A stretch of 64,000 nt of DNA, taken from NCBI GenBank assembly GCA_038380435.1, contig JAWZYU010000001.1, forward strand, positions 13,186,001-13,250,000. The letters run 5' to 3'. Made by a program: the position numbers and the translations under genes. Within the stretch, counting starts at the first letter, position 1, and every line of letters starts with the position of its first letter. The DNA is from Ryuthela nishihirai. Its lineage: Eukaryota > Arthropoda > Arachnida > Araneae > Heptathelidae. The notes under the pieces are model-generated. The model ran no database searches. It worked only from the letters and a program-made list of their open reading frames with translations, and had not been told where the DNA came from. This document shows positions 1 through 11,631 of the stretch, one piece after another.

Positions 1-1440
1 TTTATCTCAGCTGTGGAGCCCTCCTGCTGCAGCTGCTTCTCTGAAAAGAAGTGCCAATCCGCCCCTAAACTCATTGCCACCAACTAAAATTTCTAGCCTA
101 AATAAATCATTTCCAGTAATTGTGAAAATTTTTGGAAATTTCGATTTTTTTCCGATGTTAAATAAAAAAATAAATACCTTCTCAAGCAGCTGCTTGCCAC
201 AGAGGTCTGACAGGAGCTTGTCAGTTTATATGCCATAATAGAAGGTCTGTTTGGATGGCAGGCCCTCAGCAGAAAAACGATGCATACATCCATGCCTTAC
301 CCGGGGCTCGAACCCAGATCCCGTAGATCAGTAGTCAAGCGCGCTAACCACTCGGCCACGGGACGGCTTTTTCCGATGTTAGAGAGCACAATTATAACTT
401 TTGGGGTATTCGGAAAGTGCAAAGCGTAATAGTTCATCAATAAGTATCCTATCCAAAAATAATTTGCAATTTATCTCTTGAAAAAGTTGCATTCTCCCCC
501 CCCCCCCCTAAAGGGCTTACCTATTGCTGCCAATAAAAACCTCATACCTTCACATTGTACCACAAAAATGTAAATTTTGTAGCATAACTTCATCTTTTGT
601 AATATTGGTTTTAAAGTTTGGAATTGAACTTTTCCATCTTTAGAGGGCCATTATAGCTTTTGAAGAGATTCAGAAAGTACCATACCCATACATCCTGGAA
701 ATATTTTTTATCTCTAAAAACAAACAATTATATCTTAAACAGAAAAAGTTGCATTTCTTCCTCCCTCGGTCTAAGAGGTCAACTCATTGTTCCCAAAGAA
801 AACTTCGTGACCTTCAAATTCCACTACCAAAAATTCTAACATAACTATATCGTTTGCAATATTCCTTTGAAATTTTGGAATTTTCAACTGTTTCTGCCGT
901 TAGAGAGCGCATTTATAGCTTTAGGGAGAATCGAAAAGTGCAAATAATAATTCATCAATAACTATCCAACACCAGATTAAATTTTATTCTATCTGTAAAA
1001 ACAATGTTCTCTTAAAACAAATAAATTGCATTTACCCCCCCCCCCCCCTTGGGTCTAAGGGATCAACTCATTGTTGCCAATGAAACGTTGTGCCATTCAC
1101 ATTCCATCATCAAAATTTCGAACTTCTAGCCTAACTACATCGTTCGAAATATTCGTTTTAATTTTGAGAATTTTAAAATTTTTCTACCTGTCGTGGGCTC
1201 ATTTATAACTTTTGTAAGATTCAGAAAGTGGAAATCGTAATATTTCATCAATACATATCCAATACAAAAAGAAGTTTTAATTTTCTCTATAAACAGACAA
1301 ATTTTTTGAAAGCAAAATAATTGCATTTACCCACCCACCCTGGGTCTAAGTTGTTCCTTATGGAAACTTCGTGACGTTCACATTCCACCACCGAAATTTC
1401 AAATTTGTAGCATGAATACATCGTTTGAAAAAAAAAATTG
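1..1440 (-). repeat. Repeat block A, diverged tandem units of about 260-290 bp
   Basis: Four diverged copies of one unit follow each other. The landmark 'ttagagrgc...attatagctttt...gaaagtgc' recurs near 381, 641, 899 and 1190, so the spacing is about 260, 259 and 288 bp. Each unit also has a C-run with a 'gggtctaag' segment and 'caactcattgttgccaa'. The same unit occurs in opposite orientation at 35.8-36.7 kb. The block is interrupted by a SINE at 161-367. No coding potential survives. I know no named family; it is a dispersed tandem-repeat element of unknown class. Confidence 0.75.
161..367 (-). mobile_element. SINE family 2, full-length copy
   Basis: Read on the minus strand it begins with a tRNA-like head carrying box A (tggccgagtgg) and box B (ggttcgagccc). 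A body follows, containing 'ctgctgagggcctgcc' and 'ctgtggcaagcagctgcttgag', then a T/A-rich tail. The acceptor stem does not pair as in a working tRNA, so it is a SINE head and not a tRNA gene. The 14-bp sequence tttttccgatgtta flanks it at 147-160 and 368-381, which is a clear target-site duplication. It inserted into a unit of repeat block A. Confidence 0.88.
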
Positions 1441-1689
1441 AAGAAAGCTAGTATTTTAGTTTGTCACTATATAAACAGAGGTGAAAATTACAAGCTTATT
1501 ATGATTATTAAATCCGTATCTGTGTTATTTTTCTTCCTAAAAATCACTTTCCGATCAAAAATATTAACACGATATAAGTGCCTCTCATAAATGCTAGCAT
1601 ATTTTCCTTTCCAGGGTTCTTTACATTCATGTAATTTGAACATTTTCTCCGCTACTTTAATATGAAAACGAATGAAATCGGCTGTTGTC

Positions 1690-1795
1690 TTTCTGATGAG
1701 ATTTAACCTTCCTCAGGTCTTCTCCATGGCGTATTAAACTGACAGGCTCCTCTCAGACATCTGTGGCAAGCAGCAACTTGAGGGAGTTTTTTTTT
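1690..1795 (+). mobile_element. SINE family 2, partial (body and tail)
   Basis: Matches the body and 3' end of the 161-367 SINE, including 'aaactgacaggctcctctcagacatctgtggcaagcag' split by small changes and a T-run tail. The tRNA-like head is missing or unrecognisable. Confidence 0.65.
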
Positions 1796-2439
1796 AACAG
1801 TCAAGAACGCAAGAGACAAAAAGTCACTAACCATAGACTCAAAAATGGTCACAGTGTGATTTGGTACGTAGCATTCCTGCAATGACAAATGATCAGCTAC
1901 GACAGATTAACCACATTGGGCAGTAAAAAGAACGTGAGGACAATACATATATATTTACTATTTTTTTGCCTAGTATTTCTTAAAATGACCGAATTATATT
2001 GAACATCGGATAACCGAGATTCGACAGAATTTTGAAAGTTTTCTCAATCTCAGTTTTTCTCATCAATGCCAGTTGGTCTTTAGTATTCATAATTCCCTTG
2101 AGAATTTTATTAGCAGTTTGAGATCGAGCCTCATATAATATGTCCTCATATTATATGAGACTCGGGAAAAGGTAGTTTTTTCGAGCAGTTGGGCAGGCCT
2201 GTAGTCTATCATTGTTGGCCAAAAGTAAAAGGGGAACGTTGCCAGAAAATATCTGCTAGAAACGTGGCGCCAAAATATTTATAACTGTGAGCGCCGTTAG
2301 CCACCAAAATGATAGCCTGTTTCGTGTAATTAATCTGAGAGAAAAAAAATACTTAATTTAAAAATATTAACTCATGGTGAATTACTATAAACCTGAACTT
2401 CAAAATGTAGTTTTTACATACCACTAGATTACAATATTC

Positions 2440-2950
2440 TTCTTCTTAAGTAGGGGAGCTATGTAACAGATACTGATGATATGTGGCATGAGGTAAATGG
2501 AAGAATAGGGATTGCCACTGGGACTTTTAAGTTTTTAGTTTGGCTGCATGATAGTTTGGTTCTTTCTAAGGTTAGGTATGGTAGTGAAACATGGACCCTT
2601 TCTAAGCAGGATAACAGGAAACTTGATGCCTTTAACTGATTTGACTTCGTAAGTAATGATGAGGTTAGAAGGAGTCAACAACCTCTTTTAAGCAGCATTT
2701 TGTGCAGACAGAGACTGCGTTGGTTTGGCCATGTTACTTGTATGCATAGCTACAGATTGGCAAATAGGATTATGAGCAGTGTGCCAAAAGGCTTCAGGAA
2801 AAGGGGAAGACCTAAGATGTGTTGGGCAGATAATGTCAAACAGTATCTTGCTAGAATTAGCCTACAGTGGCCGAATGCAGTAGCTGTAGCTCAGGACATG
2901 CAACTGTAGAGAAGAAAATTACACAGTTTGGTAGGACGTCCATAGCCCAT
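2440..2950 (+). pseudogene. LINE-A 3' fragment (end of RT plus C-terminal domain)
   Basis: A 5'-truncated copy of the non-LTR retrotransposon called LINE-A here (fullest copy 53057-56575). It starts in the last part of the reverse transcriptase (GSYVTD motif) and runs into the C-terminal region with 'RLRWFGHVT', 'YRLANRIM' and 'RKRGRPKMCWADNVKQYL', open over 2700-2909. In-frame stops and small indels precede it. The end near 2950 has the conserved 'catagcccatggttgcatg' 3' end. It is not functional. Confidence 0.8.
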
Positions 2951-3973
2951 GGTTGCATGTGGATTTTGTGTGTGTTTATGTATGTATGAAATTCGCTAAA
3001 ACAGCGCTTGGTACTTCTAAAATTTAAATCGTTTAGCTCACTAGACGGCGCCACTAGTTACAACTCGTGGCATAACGGCACGTAAGTAAAATTCGTGAAG
3101 TAACGTAAGTGTAAAAGAGTAGTATGTTAGTGCAATCTCTTGGCTAATGACCGTGCAAAAACCCCTGGCGTAAATATGTCGAAGTTAAGAGGGACGATGG
3201 GATTTATAATTTGCATAATTATAAATTTAATAATATATTTGTAAAATTATTCTTAAAACATAAATACCCCCAGTTGAGATGGTATTTACGATTTTTATTT
3301 ATTTTTTTTAATTGTAGGACTGCAGTTCGTTGTTTAGCATTATGCTCTTTTTAAAATAGCTGTGCCTGAAAAATCATTGCCTTCGGTGCTATTATACTGG
3401 CTGGTTCTGAGGGCTTTTTTATGATGCGAATCGGCGGTAAATTGTTTACAATTTTCTTGTTCTTTACGTTTGCTATCCCTCTTGGGATTATTTAATTCTG
3501 GGGACTTTTTTATAACGCGAATGGGTGGTGAAGTTTTCGGTAGTCTCGTTTTTTATGCGTGTTGTCCCTGGTGGAATTATTCAAATTTTTGCGATCTGGT
3601 TTTTTTGGTTGTCTCCTATGGGGTTATTTGATATCTGGTTTCTATATAACTGCAGATCAGCGAAACATAGTTTAAAGATTTGTTTGTAATTTAGACTTCG
3701 ATGATTGGATTAATATGATTGATTCTGATAAAATTATTTTATAAATTTCATGTCAGACCACTGTGGCAAGCGGCTGCTTAAGGGGGTATTTATGTTTTTT
3801 ATTTATTGTTTTTAAATTGTGAGATGACAGTTCATTGTTTATTTCATGCGCTTTTTAAAATAGCTGTGTCCGAAAAGATTATTGCCATCGGTGCTATTAT
3901 TTCGGCTGATTTTATGTATGGAATCAAAATTTTACATTTAGAAATAAGTGTCTACAATTAAATGTTTTAATTA
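2951..3973. other. AT-rich DNA with a 120-bp direct repeat and a SINE-2 tail
   Basis: No gene is visible. Roughly 3290-3412 and 3793-3903 are diverged direct repeats sharing 'ctttttaaaatagctgtg', a following 'attgcc..cggtgctattat' and 'ggctg'. A SINE family 2 tail ('accactgtggcaagcggctgcttaaggggg') lies at about 3750-3790, just before the second copy. Confidence 0.55.
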
Positions 3974-4980
3974 CAGTAGACTCTTTCTTATCCGGTCTCA
4001 GCTCAACCGGCCTCCGTTTTAACCGGTCGTTCCAAAAAGCGGAAGCAAGTCGCCGTTTGTTTTCTTTATTTGCTTCAGTTCCAAGAAGCGGAACAAGTCG
4101 CCCCGTGTTTTGTTTATATTACAGTACATAGTTGCTTCAGTTCCTCTTTGTGAACATTACAGTGTACTGTGCGTATACATGAATGTGTGTTGTGATCTAT
4201 TAATTATTGTGTGGTACAAAATGATTGGGTGCAAACGTAAACATAACGTCGTTGCGATGGAGATGAAATTAAAAGCGTTAGAACGTATTGACAAAGGTGA
4301 TCGAGTAAAGCATATTTGTAATGAACTAGGTGTTGGTAAAAGCACGGAAAAGGAATAGAGAAGGAATAGAAAATCTTTACAAGATTTTTGCTCTCTAGTC
4401 GAGTCTGAAAAAATTCTCTCTTCTCTGTGCACTCTTAAAAAGCCCAAAAATGAAATTGTCGATGATGCACTTTGTTATGGTTCATGCAAGAGCGTCGAAA
4501 GGGAACGCCAATCTTGAAAGAAAAAGAATTTTCTTTCAAGATTGGCCCACTGATTGACGTTTCTTTTTGACGCTCTTGCATGAACCATAAAAAACTTAAT
4601 ACTATAATCGACAACGGAGGAGATTTTTCAGCAAGCGAGGGATGGCTTTCTCGCTGGAAAAAACGGCATGGTGTTCATTACTTTGGTGTTTGTGGTGAGA
4701 AATTGCCAGTTGATCCTTTAGCACCAAAGAAATTTTCAGAAAGACTTTTAGTGCTTACTGAAGAAGAAGGCCTATGCGTAGAACAAATCTACAATGTAGA
4801 TGAGACTGGGTTAAATTTTAAACTTCTTCCAAAGAAAACGTTTATGACAGCGCAAGAAACCTCAGCATCAGGATTTAAAACAAACAAAGAAAAAAAGCGC
4901 TATTCAAGCAATTTTAGCCACAAGCGGCTTTCTATTTGCCATATAGATGGAAAGAATGTCTTACAAATATGCTAATGATA
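3974..4980 (+). pseudogene. Tigger/pogo-like DNA transposon, 3'-truncated (copy 1)
   Basis: A TA precedes the terminal sequence cagtagactctttcttatcc at 3974. The transposase starts at about 4221 with a pogo-type helix-turn-helix (MKLKALERIDKGDRVKHIC, NELGVGKST). It resumes at 4580-4975 with the CENP-B-type DNA-binding segment (FSASEGWLSRWKKRHGV) and the start of the DDE domain, where the first catalytic Asp is present (NVDETGLNFK). Between the two parts lies an inverted duplication and stop codons. The rest of the DDE domain and the right terminal repeat are missing; LINE-B sequence begins shortly after. Related to host TIGD and jerky proteins, but the terminal repeat and the breaks argue for a dead transposon. 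Confidence 0.82.
4475..4590. repeat. Inverted duplication inside the Tigger transposase
   Basis: The left arm 'ttatggttcatgcaagagcg' at 4475 is mirrored by 'cgctcttgcatgaaccataa' ending at 4590, with inner complementary stretches around 'gccaatcttgaaagaaa'. Read on the minus strand, the right arm encodes the family motif W-F-M-Q-E-R followed by G-P-I-L-K-E-K without a break. The forward left arm is shifted and lacks several codons. The RNA would form a long hairpin. Confidence 0.85.
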
Positions 4981-5039
4981 AAAAATAGAATAAACTCGAC
5001 TATTCAGTATCTACTAATAAATCAGCACTTTGACGTCCT

Positions 5040-6412
5040 AAGCTGGGCAACATACTCAGTGGTTCCCACACTATCAATCATCGAGTATCTCAAGGGGGTG
5101 TCCTCATCCCGATGCTAGTGAACATCTTGCTGTCAGGCCTACTCTCTCAACTCGGGAATAGAGTGGGTGTCTGCATCTACGTGGATGACATCTGCATCTG
5201 ATTCCCACGCCAGGACTCTTCCTATGCTCAGCTTAAGGTGAAACGAGCTGTGGCCATGGTGTCAAGTTCTTTGACAACCTCACCCTCAGCTTTCCACTGA
5301 TTAGACTGTGGAGATGGTTCTCTTCAAGAGACACCTTCAGCCCACCTTCCCTGGCATCATACTTGGACCAGACCACATCAAGGTCGTCAAATAGCATAGT
5401 CCTTTGGTATCGTCCTGGAAACAGGCTACTTGGGAACCTCACATCCAGCATCTTAAGACAGTCGCCACTGCACAGAGAAATATACTGTCTTTCCTTGCTG
5501 GTACACACTGGGGAAGTTCCTGCAAGATCCTCCTGGTCTTGTACCGGTACTTGATCCTCTCCCATGTCAACTACAGGGTCACTTTCGGAGCAATGCTTCT
5601 GCTTCACTGCTCAGCAAGTTGGCCACTGTCCACACTGTATCTCTATGCCTCTATCTTGGACTCTACCCAAACATACCTTAATGCGTCTGTCATCGCAAAG
5701 GCTGACAACATGCCTTTCCACCTGCACTGGAAGAGAGATATATTAGCTATGTTATCTCTCTTATATTACTCCCTTCACTTTAACTATGAGCTTCTCAGGA
5801 AGTTGCAAGACAAGCCAGACTCTGGCATTGCCGTGTCTGCCACTGACTTTTATAACAGAGTTCTCCCTGCTAGCTCCACTGCTAGAAATACTTTCTTCCC
5901 AGACCTCCCATCCTGGAGGAACAGTAATCTTATGATAAATGTCACTGTCCCTTCCCTAGGTTGAAAGAGCGACTCAGATCCAGTGGCCATCAGTCTTCTC
6001 TCCACCTCCTATGTCACTGCATGAATGAAAGATGTACTGAGGTCTACACTGACGAATCTGTTGATCGGGAGAGACTACGTGCTGCATCTATGTTTGCCAT
6101 CCCTGATACTGAGATCATCAGAGGTTTTCATCTCCCACACCTCATTTCCTCCACCAGTGCTGAGCTTCACGCTATCTTTGAGACTAACTTTCATCCACAG
6201 TCTCGGGAGTGGCAACTTTGTCATCCTATGTGACTCGAAGTCAGCCCTGAAAACCCTCCAGAAGAGAGACAGCAAGAGTTGCAACCCCTTCCTTATTCAG
6301 ACGATCACGGAGAATATACTCCGAGATCACTTCTGCCGGTATCACGATCCACTTCCAGTGGATCTCCTCCCATGTATCTCCTCCATCTCCTTCCAGTGGA
6401 TCTCCTCCCTGT
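5040..6412 (+). pseudogene. LINE-B (Jockey/R1-like) fragment: RT end and RNase H
   Basis: Degenerate coding remains of a second non-LTR retrotransposon. The reverse-transcriptase active-site motif reads IYVDDICI near 5176-5200. The region 5404-5964 encodes the thumb/connection part (DKPDSGIAVSATDFYNRVLP). Next comes an RNase H domain: EVYTDES near 6031-6060, TSAELHAI near 6155, FVILCDSKSAL near 6220 and FQWI near 6390. At least three frameshifts separate these parts. The RT upstream half is missing. It ends at a junction with the neighbouring mariner-like element near 6412. The domain order is RT then RNase H, as in Jockey, I and R1 type elements; clade assignment is inference. Confidence 0.8.
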
Positions 6413-7472
6413 CCATGGGCGATAAATCAGGTGACCTGGGTGGTCAAGCGATCGGTCCACCTCTACCGATCCATCGAGCTCCGAATGTTCAGTTCAGGTA
6501 ATCACGCGCAACAATTGTGCTATGGGCTGGAGCCCCGTCATGTTGATACCACATATCTCGGCGGATATGCGCAGGAACAGCGCCCAGAAAAGTAGGTAAC
6601 ACTGTCTCGAGAAATATTAGGTATTTCCGGCCGTCCAATCGGGGCGGTAGTAAGTAAGGTCCCAACAAACAGTCACCAATGATTCCAGCCCACACATTTA
6701 CGGCAAAACGATGTTGCGCAGCGTGACTTCTCGTACCATGCGGGTTGTCGTAAGCCCACACATGTGAATTGTGTGTATTGAACACACCTTCACGACTGAA
6801 TGAAGCTTCATCTGTAAAAAGGACAGAAGCTGGAAAACTGGGGTCCATGGCACCTTTCTGCATGAACCATTGTGCAAATTCCACACGCTTCGGATAATCA
6901 TCAGGATGCAGTAACTGCACCCTTTGCAGATGGTAAGGATGCACACGTTCCTCGTGCAGTATCCGCCACACTGCTGACTGAGAGACCCCAAGCTGCAGAG
7001 CAATAGCTCGTGTGCTGGTATTCGGATTATCTTCGATGGACTGTAGGACTTGTTCTGCGACGTTGACAGTCCGCGTCAGTCATCTTCTCCACGTATCCTG
7101 CATGTTGCAGCGCAGTGAACCACATTCGCGCAGATTGCGATGCACACGTGCAAACATTTGATGCTGCGGTATTCTTCTGTTGGGGTATCGGTCTTCGTAA
7201 ACTTGCCTAGCTCGGCAGCGGCTTTCGCCAGCTGCCCCATATGCGAGATACATATCCGCTAGCTCTTGATGCGTAAAACGATTCATCTTATCACTAGTAA
7301 GTCAGCTCGTACACTGATGACAGCGGGAGTGGTCGGGCGAGCTGTACACTGGTTGGGTACACACAGCGCCCTCTACATACATTTGCGGACATAATTTCCT
7401 ACGTGAAATATGTTTCCTGACGTATTCCCTACCTCCCCACAAAATTTGAACGATAAGTTTTGAATCACCCTG
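6413..7472 (-). pseudogene. Mariner/Tc-like transposon with DUF4817-type N-terminus, truncated
   Basis: Transposase of the IS630/Tc/mariner superfamily, read right to left. The start is at 7286 (FTHQELADMYLAYGAAGESRCRAR), the N-terminal domain type usually labelled DUF4817. After a frameshift comes a second helix-turn-helix (TRAIALQLGVSQSAVWRILHEE) and the catalytic domain: first Asp in VLFTDEASF, second in YQHDGAPAHST, third in the WPPRSPDLSPMD segment at about 6415. The terminal inverted repeat 'tgaatcaccctg' followed by TATATA closes the element at 7472. The other end is lost where it meets LINE-B sequence. One stop or frameshift lies near 6491 and another near 7080, so it is inactive. Confidence 0.85.
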
Positions 7473-7946
7473 TATATATATATATTTTGCACTAGACCAA
7501 ATACCTCTATACTCCACTAGCAATAGAGGTCGCATAAACCATAAACATGCTCGTATCTCCCTCTTCAGTTTCGAAAGGAGTAATCCAAGGTGAGTCCATG
7601 ACGCTATCAGGACCGAAACCTCTTCTGTCGCCCACTCACTCATAGACGACATCCGCCAACAATCATACTGCTTCGGAGCTCCACTCATCCACTCTCCAGC
7701 CTCCCGGGCTCAAACACATTAATCTAGAACTTTGAATCCATCTGCAGTTTAATCCTCCCTGATTGTCCCAGACAGCCTCAGCTCATTAAATTGACCGTCA
7801 CCTTGACCATTAGCAGCGTCGGTTCTTGTAGTTGGCCTTAAGCCGATTATCTATGCTTTCATGTTGGCGCCTATGTCTAGTCAAAGAATTGTGGGCAACT
7901 TACGTGCACATTGTAAGAATGCATATCAAAATATATACAGTATATA
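7473..7946. other. Unassigned DNA between two TIR elements
   Basis: Moderately GC-rich. An open frame on the minus strand (7302-7688) has no recognisable domain and partly overlaps the transposon end. I see no gene here. Confidence 0.4.
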
Positions 7947-8557
7947 CAGGGTGAATCTGAAAAAGTGGGCAAAACTTTACGGGGTGGTAGAACGCAGCTA
8001 TATGAGCAATATTCGTCATAGAATATATGGTCGGAACGCAAGCGGTGAGAAGTTAAAAGGTAGTTTTCCACTGTCACATTTAAAGAATGAACACAAGAAG
8101 GAGAGGAGATACTTCAGAAAACATTTTATTAACAGGAATGTAATTGAGGTACATGAGGTACTGACACTCCTTTCACGTCCTGCGTCTTGCTTGGCCGCAG
8201 CGAAGGATCCCGTTTCACACAGCTGCCGATGCAAACGCTCGAAGGTTTTCCAATCTGGAGTGCATCTCATCGGAAACCGGTCGCGGTAACGTCTCTGTGC
8301 CTCACTTGCATTCCCGTCCGCTACACCGTACACAAAGTGCATATCCGCCATTTCGTGGTTAGTATAACCAGCCATCCTCTCGGCAATCCACGGTAGAAAT
8401 GCCGTTGGGTGCGAGGACCGACCCTTTTATACCATTTCCAACGCCACCTAGCGGCTCGCCGTTTGCGTTCCGCCCATACTTTCTATGACGAATATAGCTC
8501 GTATAGCTGCGTTCTACCACCCCGTAAAATTTTGCTCACTTTTTCAGATTCACCCTG
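7947..8557 (-). mobile_element. Short TIR element (MITE-like) with a DUF4817-type gene fragment
   Basis: Bounded by imperfect terminal inverted repeats of about 100 bp that start cagggtgaatctgaaaaagt at 7947 and, in complement, at 8557; TA flanks both sides. On the minus strand 8375-8170 encodes only the N-terminal domain of a relative of the 6413-7472 transposase (HEMADMHFVYGVADGNASEAQ, then CETGSFAAAKQDAGR). The frame then runs directly into the left TIR. The catalytic domain has been deleted, so mobility would need a transposase from elsewhere. Confidence 0.88.
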
Positions 8558-9227
8558 TATATAGATAGATAGATCGATTGGGGGAAGGAAGTGCCGAACT
8601 TCACACATCATGTTGTACTTTGCTTTCTCTAAAAAACTTATTTTTTTTGTAGGGGAGTATTATGGAAGTAATAGTTAATTGAAAGTGATAATAAAAAACT
8701 GATTTTTATCATCAGAAAACTGAAACACAGTGTCTAATGACAGAAATATGTGCAACGTTTTAACAAGAATTCTCTCGACCTCTATCACTCCTTCCCCGAT
8801 GGGGCATTCAAGAGGTATTAATCTACTTGGGGAGGGAGGGACTGTTTAGAAAATAAATAGACGTATTCTTTCTAAGGAAGTCTAAAATCAGATTACATCG
8901 CCAACTCCCCTTCCCGCCATATTTGGAGCTTTCGGGTTACGCCATTGTCGCCCTCTCCTCTTGTAATGCGACGTAACAGAGCCCCAACACACTCCCCCCC
9001 CCCCGCCAACTCAAGGCATCGCTCAATGTGAGAAAAATGTGCCCGTCATAGGTAAAACAACCCAACATCAATGCATTAAGTATGGTATAGAAATAAGAAT
9101 AAAGGGGCATGTACACAGTCGTATCAGAATAATATGACCCCCCCATTCCCATTATTAGGTAGGTGGTCGTCATATTATTATGGTAGGTGGTCGTCTAATT
9201 ATATATTAGATCTCATTATTAGGCAGG
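8558..9227. other. Unassigned DNA with short repeats
   Basis: No gene is seen. Near the right side (9137-9240) the word 'ggtaggtggtcgtc' occurs twice plus a third diverged copy, each after an 'attatta' stretch, a small local tandem repeat. Confidence 0.45.
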
Positions 9228-9450
9228 TGGTCCTCTGATACAACCTTTTATGCTTCACGTATCTCCTAGAAATGTGTATGCAACTGGCGTACCCCTTTAT
9301 ATAGATAGATAAAACTATAGTTATAATATAACACTGGGAATAAAATAAAACACTGACTTTGTTACTAGATCTAGCGACTTTTGAGCTCTCACGGCATAGC
9401 CCAAAAATTTTTACTGCATACCCCACGTTGAGAACCCCTGATCTAATATA
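9228..9450 (-). mobile_element. hAT-like MITE, diverged copy
   Basis: Reverse-orientation copy of the 56762-56969 element. It shares 'gagctctcacggcatagccc', 'aaaactatagttataatata', 'ggcgtaccccttta' and the terminal 'ccccacgttgagaacccctg'. The left terminus is diverged, so no clean target duplication was seen. Confidence 0.7.
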
Positions 9451-9494
9451 TAAAGAAGAAAGTTTGTTTGTTTGTGTATCTGTCCGCTTATGCA

Positions 9495-10112
9495 CTCAGC
9501 CCCAGGGGACGTAGCTATGGGGGGATGGGGGGAAGCTCCCCCCAAAGAGTAATCCAGAGTTGGCAAAATTCGAAGCGACTTCGTAAAATCTAGGTGAGTT
9601 GTGAAAATTTGCATTTTTTTTTGTAAAATTAAGGGGAGTTGTCAAAATCGAGGCAATTTGGCAAATCTAGGACAGTTGAGAAATTCGAGACTGCAAAATT
9701 TAGAGCAGTTGGAAAAATTCGAAGCCACTTAGTAAAATATAGGTGAGTTGGAAAAATTCGGAGTGACTTGGCAAAATCGTGGGGAGTAAGCAAAATTCAG
9801 GTGAGATGTAAAAATTGGAATTTTTTCTGTAAAATTATGGCGAGTTGGGAAAATTGAGGAAACTTGACAAATTCTAGGGGAAATTGGCGAAATTCGGTGT
9901 GACTTGGCATAACCTTGTAGGGTTGGCAAAATTCGGAGTGACTTGGCAAAATCTTGGGGAGTTGGCAAAATTCAGGTGATGTAAAAATTGTGTTTCTTTT
10001 CTGTAAAATTACGACAAGTTGGCAAAATCTAGGAGAGTACGCAAATCTTGATGAGTTGGCAAAATTCGGAGTCACTTGGCAAAATCGTGGGAAGTTGGCA
10101 AAATCCACTAAT
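9495..10112 (+). repeat. 39-bp minisatellite array, copy 1
   Basis: Many diverged copies of a unit like 'gttggcaaaattcggagtga' followed by 'cttggcaaaatcttgggga', 39 bp in all, made of two related halves. Because 39 is a multiple of three, spurious open frames with 13-residue repeats appear on the minus strand; I do not regard them as genes. A GC-rich edge (gtagctatggggggatgggg) lies at 9510-9545. Confidence 0.85.
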
Positions 10113-11631
10113 AAATTCGAAAAAAGGAATACATCAAACTAAATCTGATTTTGCATGATTAAACTTTAAGTTTGAAGTTATTCAAAATAACTGTTGCCAC
10201 CATTAAATTTGAAATAATGAATGCATCAAACTGATTTCTTTTTGATGTCGCGTGATAAACTCATTGTTCAGTTCGATGGGTCAAGACCCGTGCGTCTGAA
10301 AAATACTTTTCTCCTTTAAAGTAGTAGTAGGCAACGTTCATATATGTGACATAATTACCCACAATTTTTACGTCTATTAAATACGACTAAACGATTAATT
10401 AAATAAGTCCAACTAATTTAACTTGAAATGAATTAATCCATGAAATTAAAACAAACCCAATGCTTTGGTTTTTTGGGTAGATTAAGGAAACTTCTATTTC
10501 TCTTCTCGCCTCCTTAATTTAAGTGCAAAACTATTCAACAAAAATAAAATTCTCAAGTCAGTAAATTAACTGTAATATAGAGAAAAAATTTGTTAGCTTT
10601 TGCCATTTCATCTTCAAACATCGATTGCACTTCAATTATTATGCCTTGTCTGAGTTACGAAAACATTTCTGTTGAACATCCTCAAACACTCTCTGGCACT
10701 TGTTCAACTAATTTTTTGAGGAAACTATATTATTAACCGCATAATAAATATTTATTAACGAGAAACATTATTAATTCTAAAACATTTGAAAAGTTTGAAA
10801 GAATTATATTCTTTAAAATTCAGCAATTCTATTTCTTTAAAAAGCAATTTTGAGTGTATTATTTCGCCAACAAAGATATGGAAATCAAATCAGAGAATAC
10901 CCATGTTCGGCTTATGAAAAACTAAATTAAAATCTGAATATCAAGAAAAAGAAACTTTTATGGGAATAAGACTGAAGGGAAATTACAGATCTTATTCGCG
11001 TTCATCTAAATCTTGAAATTCATCTATATTTGTTCAATATTTAAAATGTTATAGAAGCTGGAACATTTTGCAGCAAAGGTGTCTAGTAATAGGAATTTAT
11101 TTCAACAGTTAATCAAAGGGGGGGGGGGTAAATTATTATATCAAGAAATGTTTAGGAAGTCGGGTAATTCTTCTTTCAATTTTGATCAATTGTGACGAAA
11201 TTTGTTAAGGAAGGAGCTGCTCTGAAATATTACAGCTGTCATAAAGAGGTGTAAATGGGGTAGAACGCGATGCGACGGCGTCTCACTAGTTCAGAAGATG
11301 AAGAAACTAGCTATTGAACAACTAAATATAAGAAAAGGGAAGTCGCATTACTCTCCGCTTCAACCTGTTATGTGATTTTGTTTTGTTTCTTGTGGGAGGC
11401 AGAGAATCGATGCACTTTGCTTTACCCTTAGTTCAAAAACTCCATTTCCAGTACCTGTCATAACTCTTTAAATACTGAAATGAACATTGTTGACATTCTT
11501 GATTGAGATAGATTTGCTTTATATATTTAATTCACCGGTTTATTCCCATTCCCACAAAAGTATAAAACAGTGATTTAATTAAATTGTTAAATGCGCAGGA
11601 GTATTTACACTCACTGGTTACTGTGATTGTT
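10113..11631. other. AT-rich DNA, nothing recognised
   Basis: About 1.5 kb of AT-rich sequence with no convincing open frame, terminal repeats or RNA gene. A G-run lies near 11120. Confidence 0.5.

Noticed and set aside
296..367. Possible functional tRNA gene on the minus strand
   Set aside because: Boxes A and B are present, but the acceptor strands do not pair and the sequence continues into a SINE body flanked by a target duplication.
5233..5607. 124-residue minus-strand frame in the LINE-B region
   Set aside because: It is the antisense shadow of the RT/connection coding sequence on the plus strand.
9729..10108. Repeat proteins with 13-residue units (minus strand)
   Set aside because: They follow from a 39-bp minisatellite period; the same array gives frames in several registers and no start or splice context.
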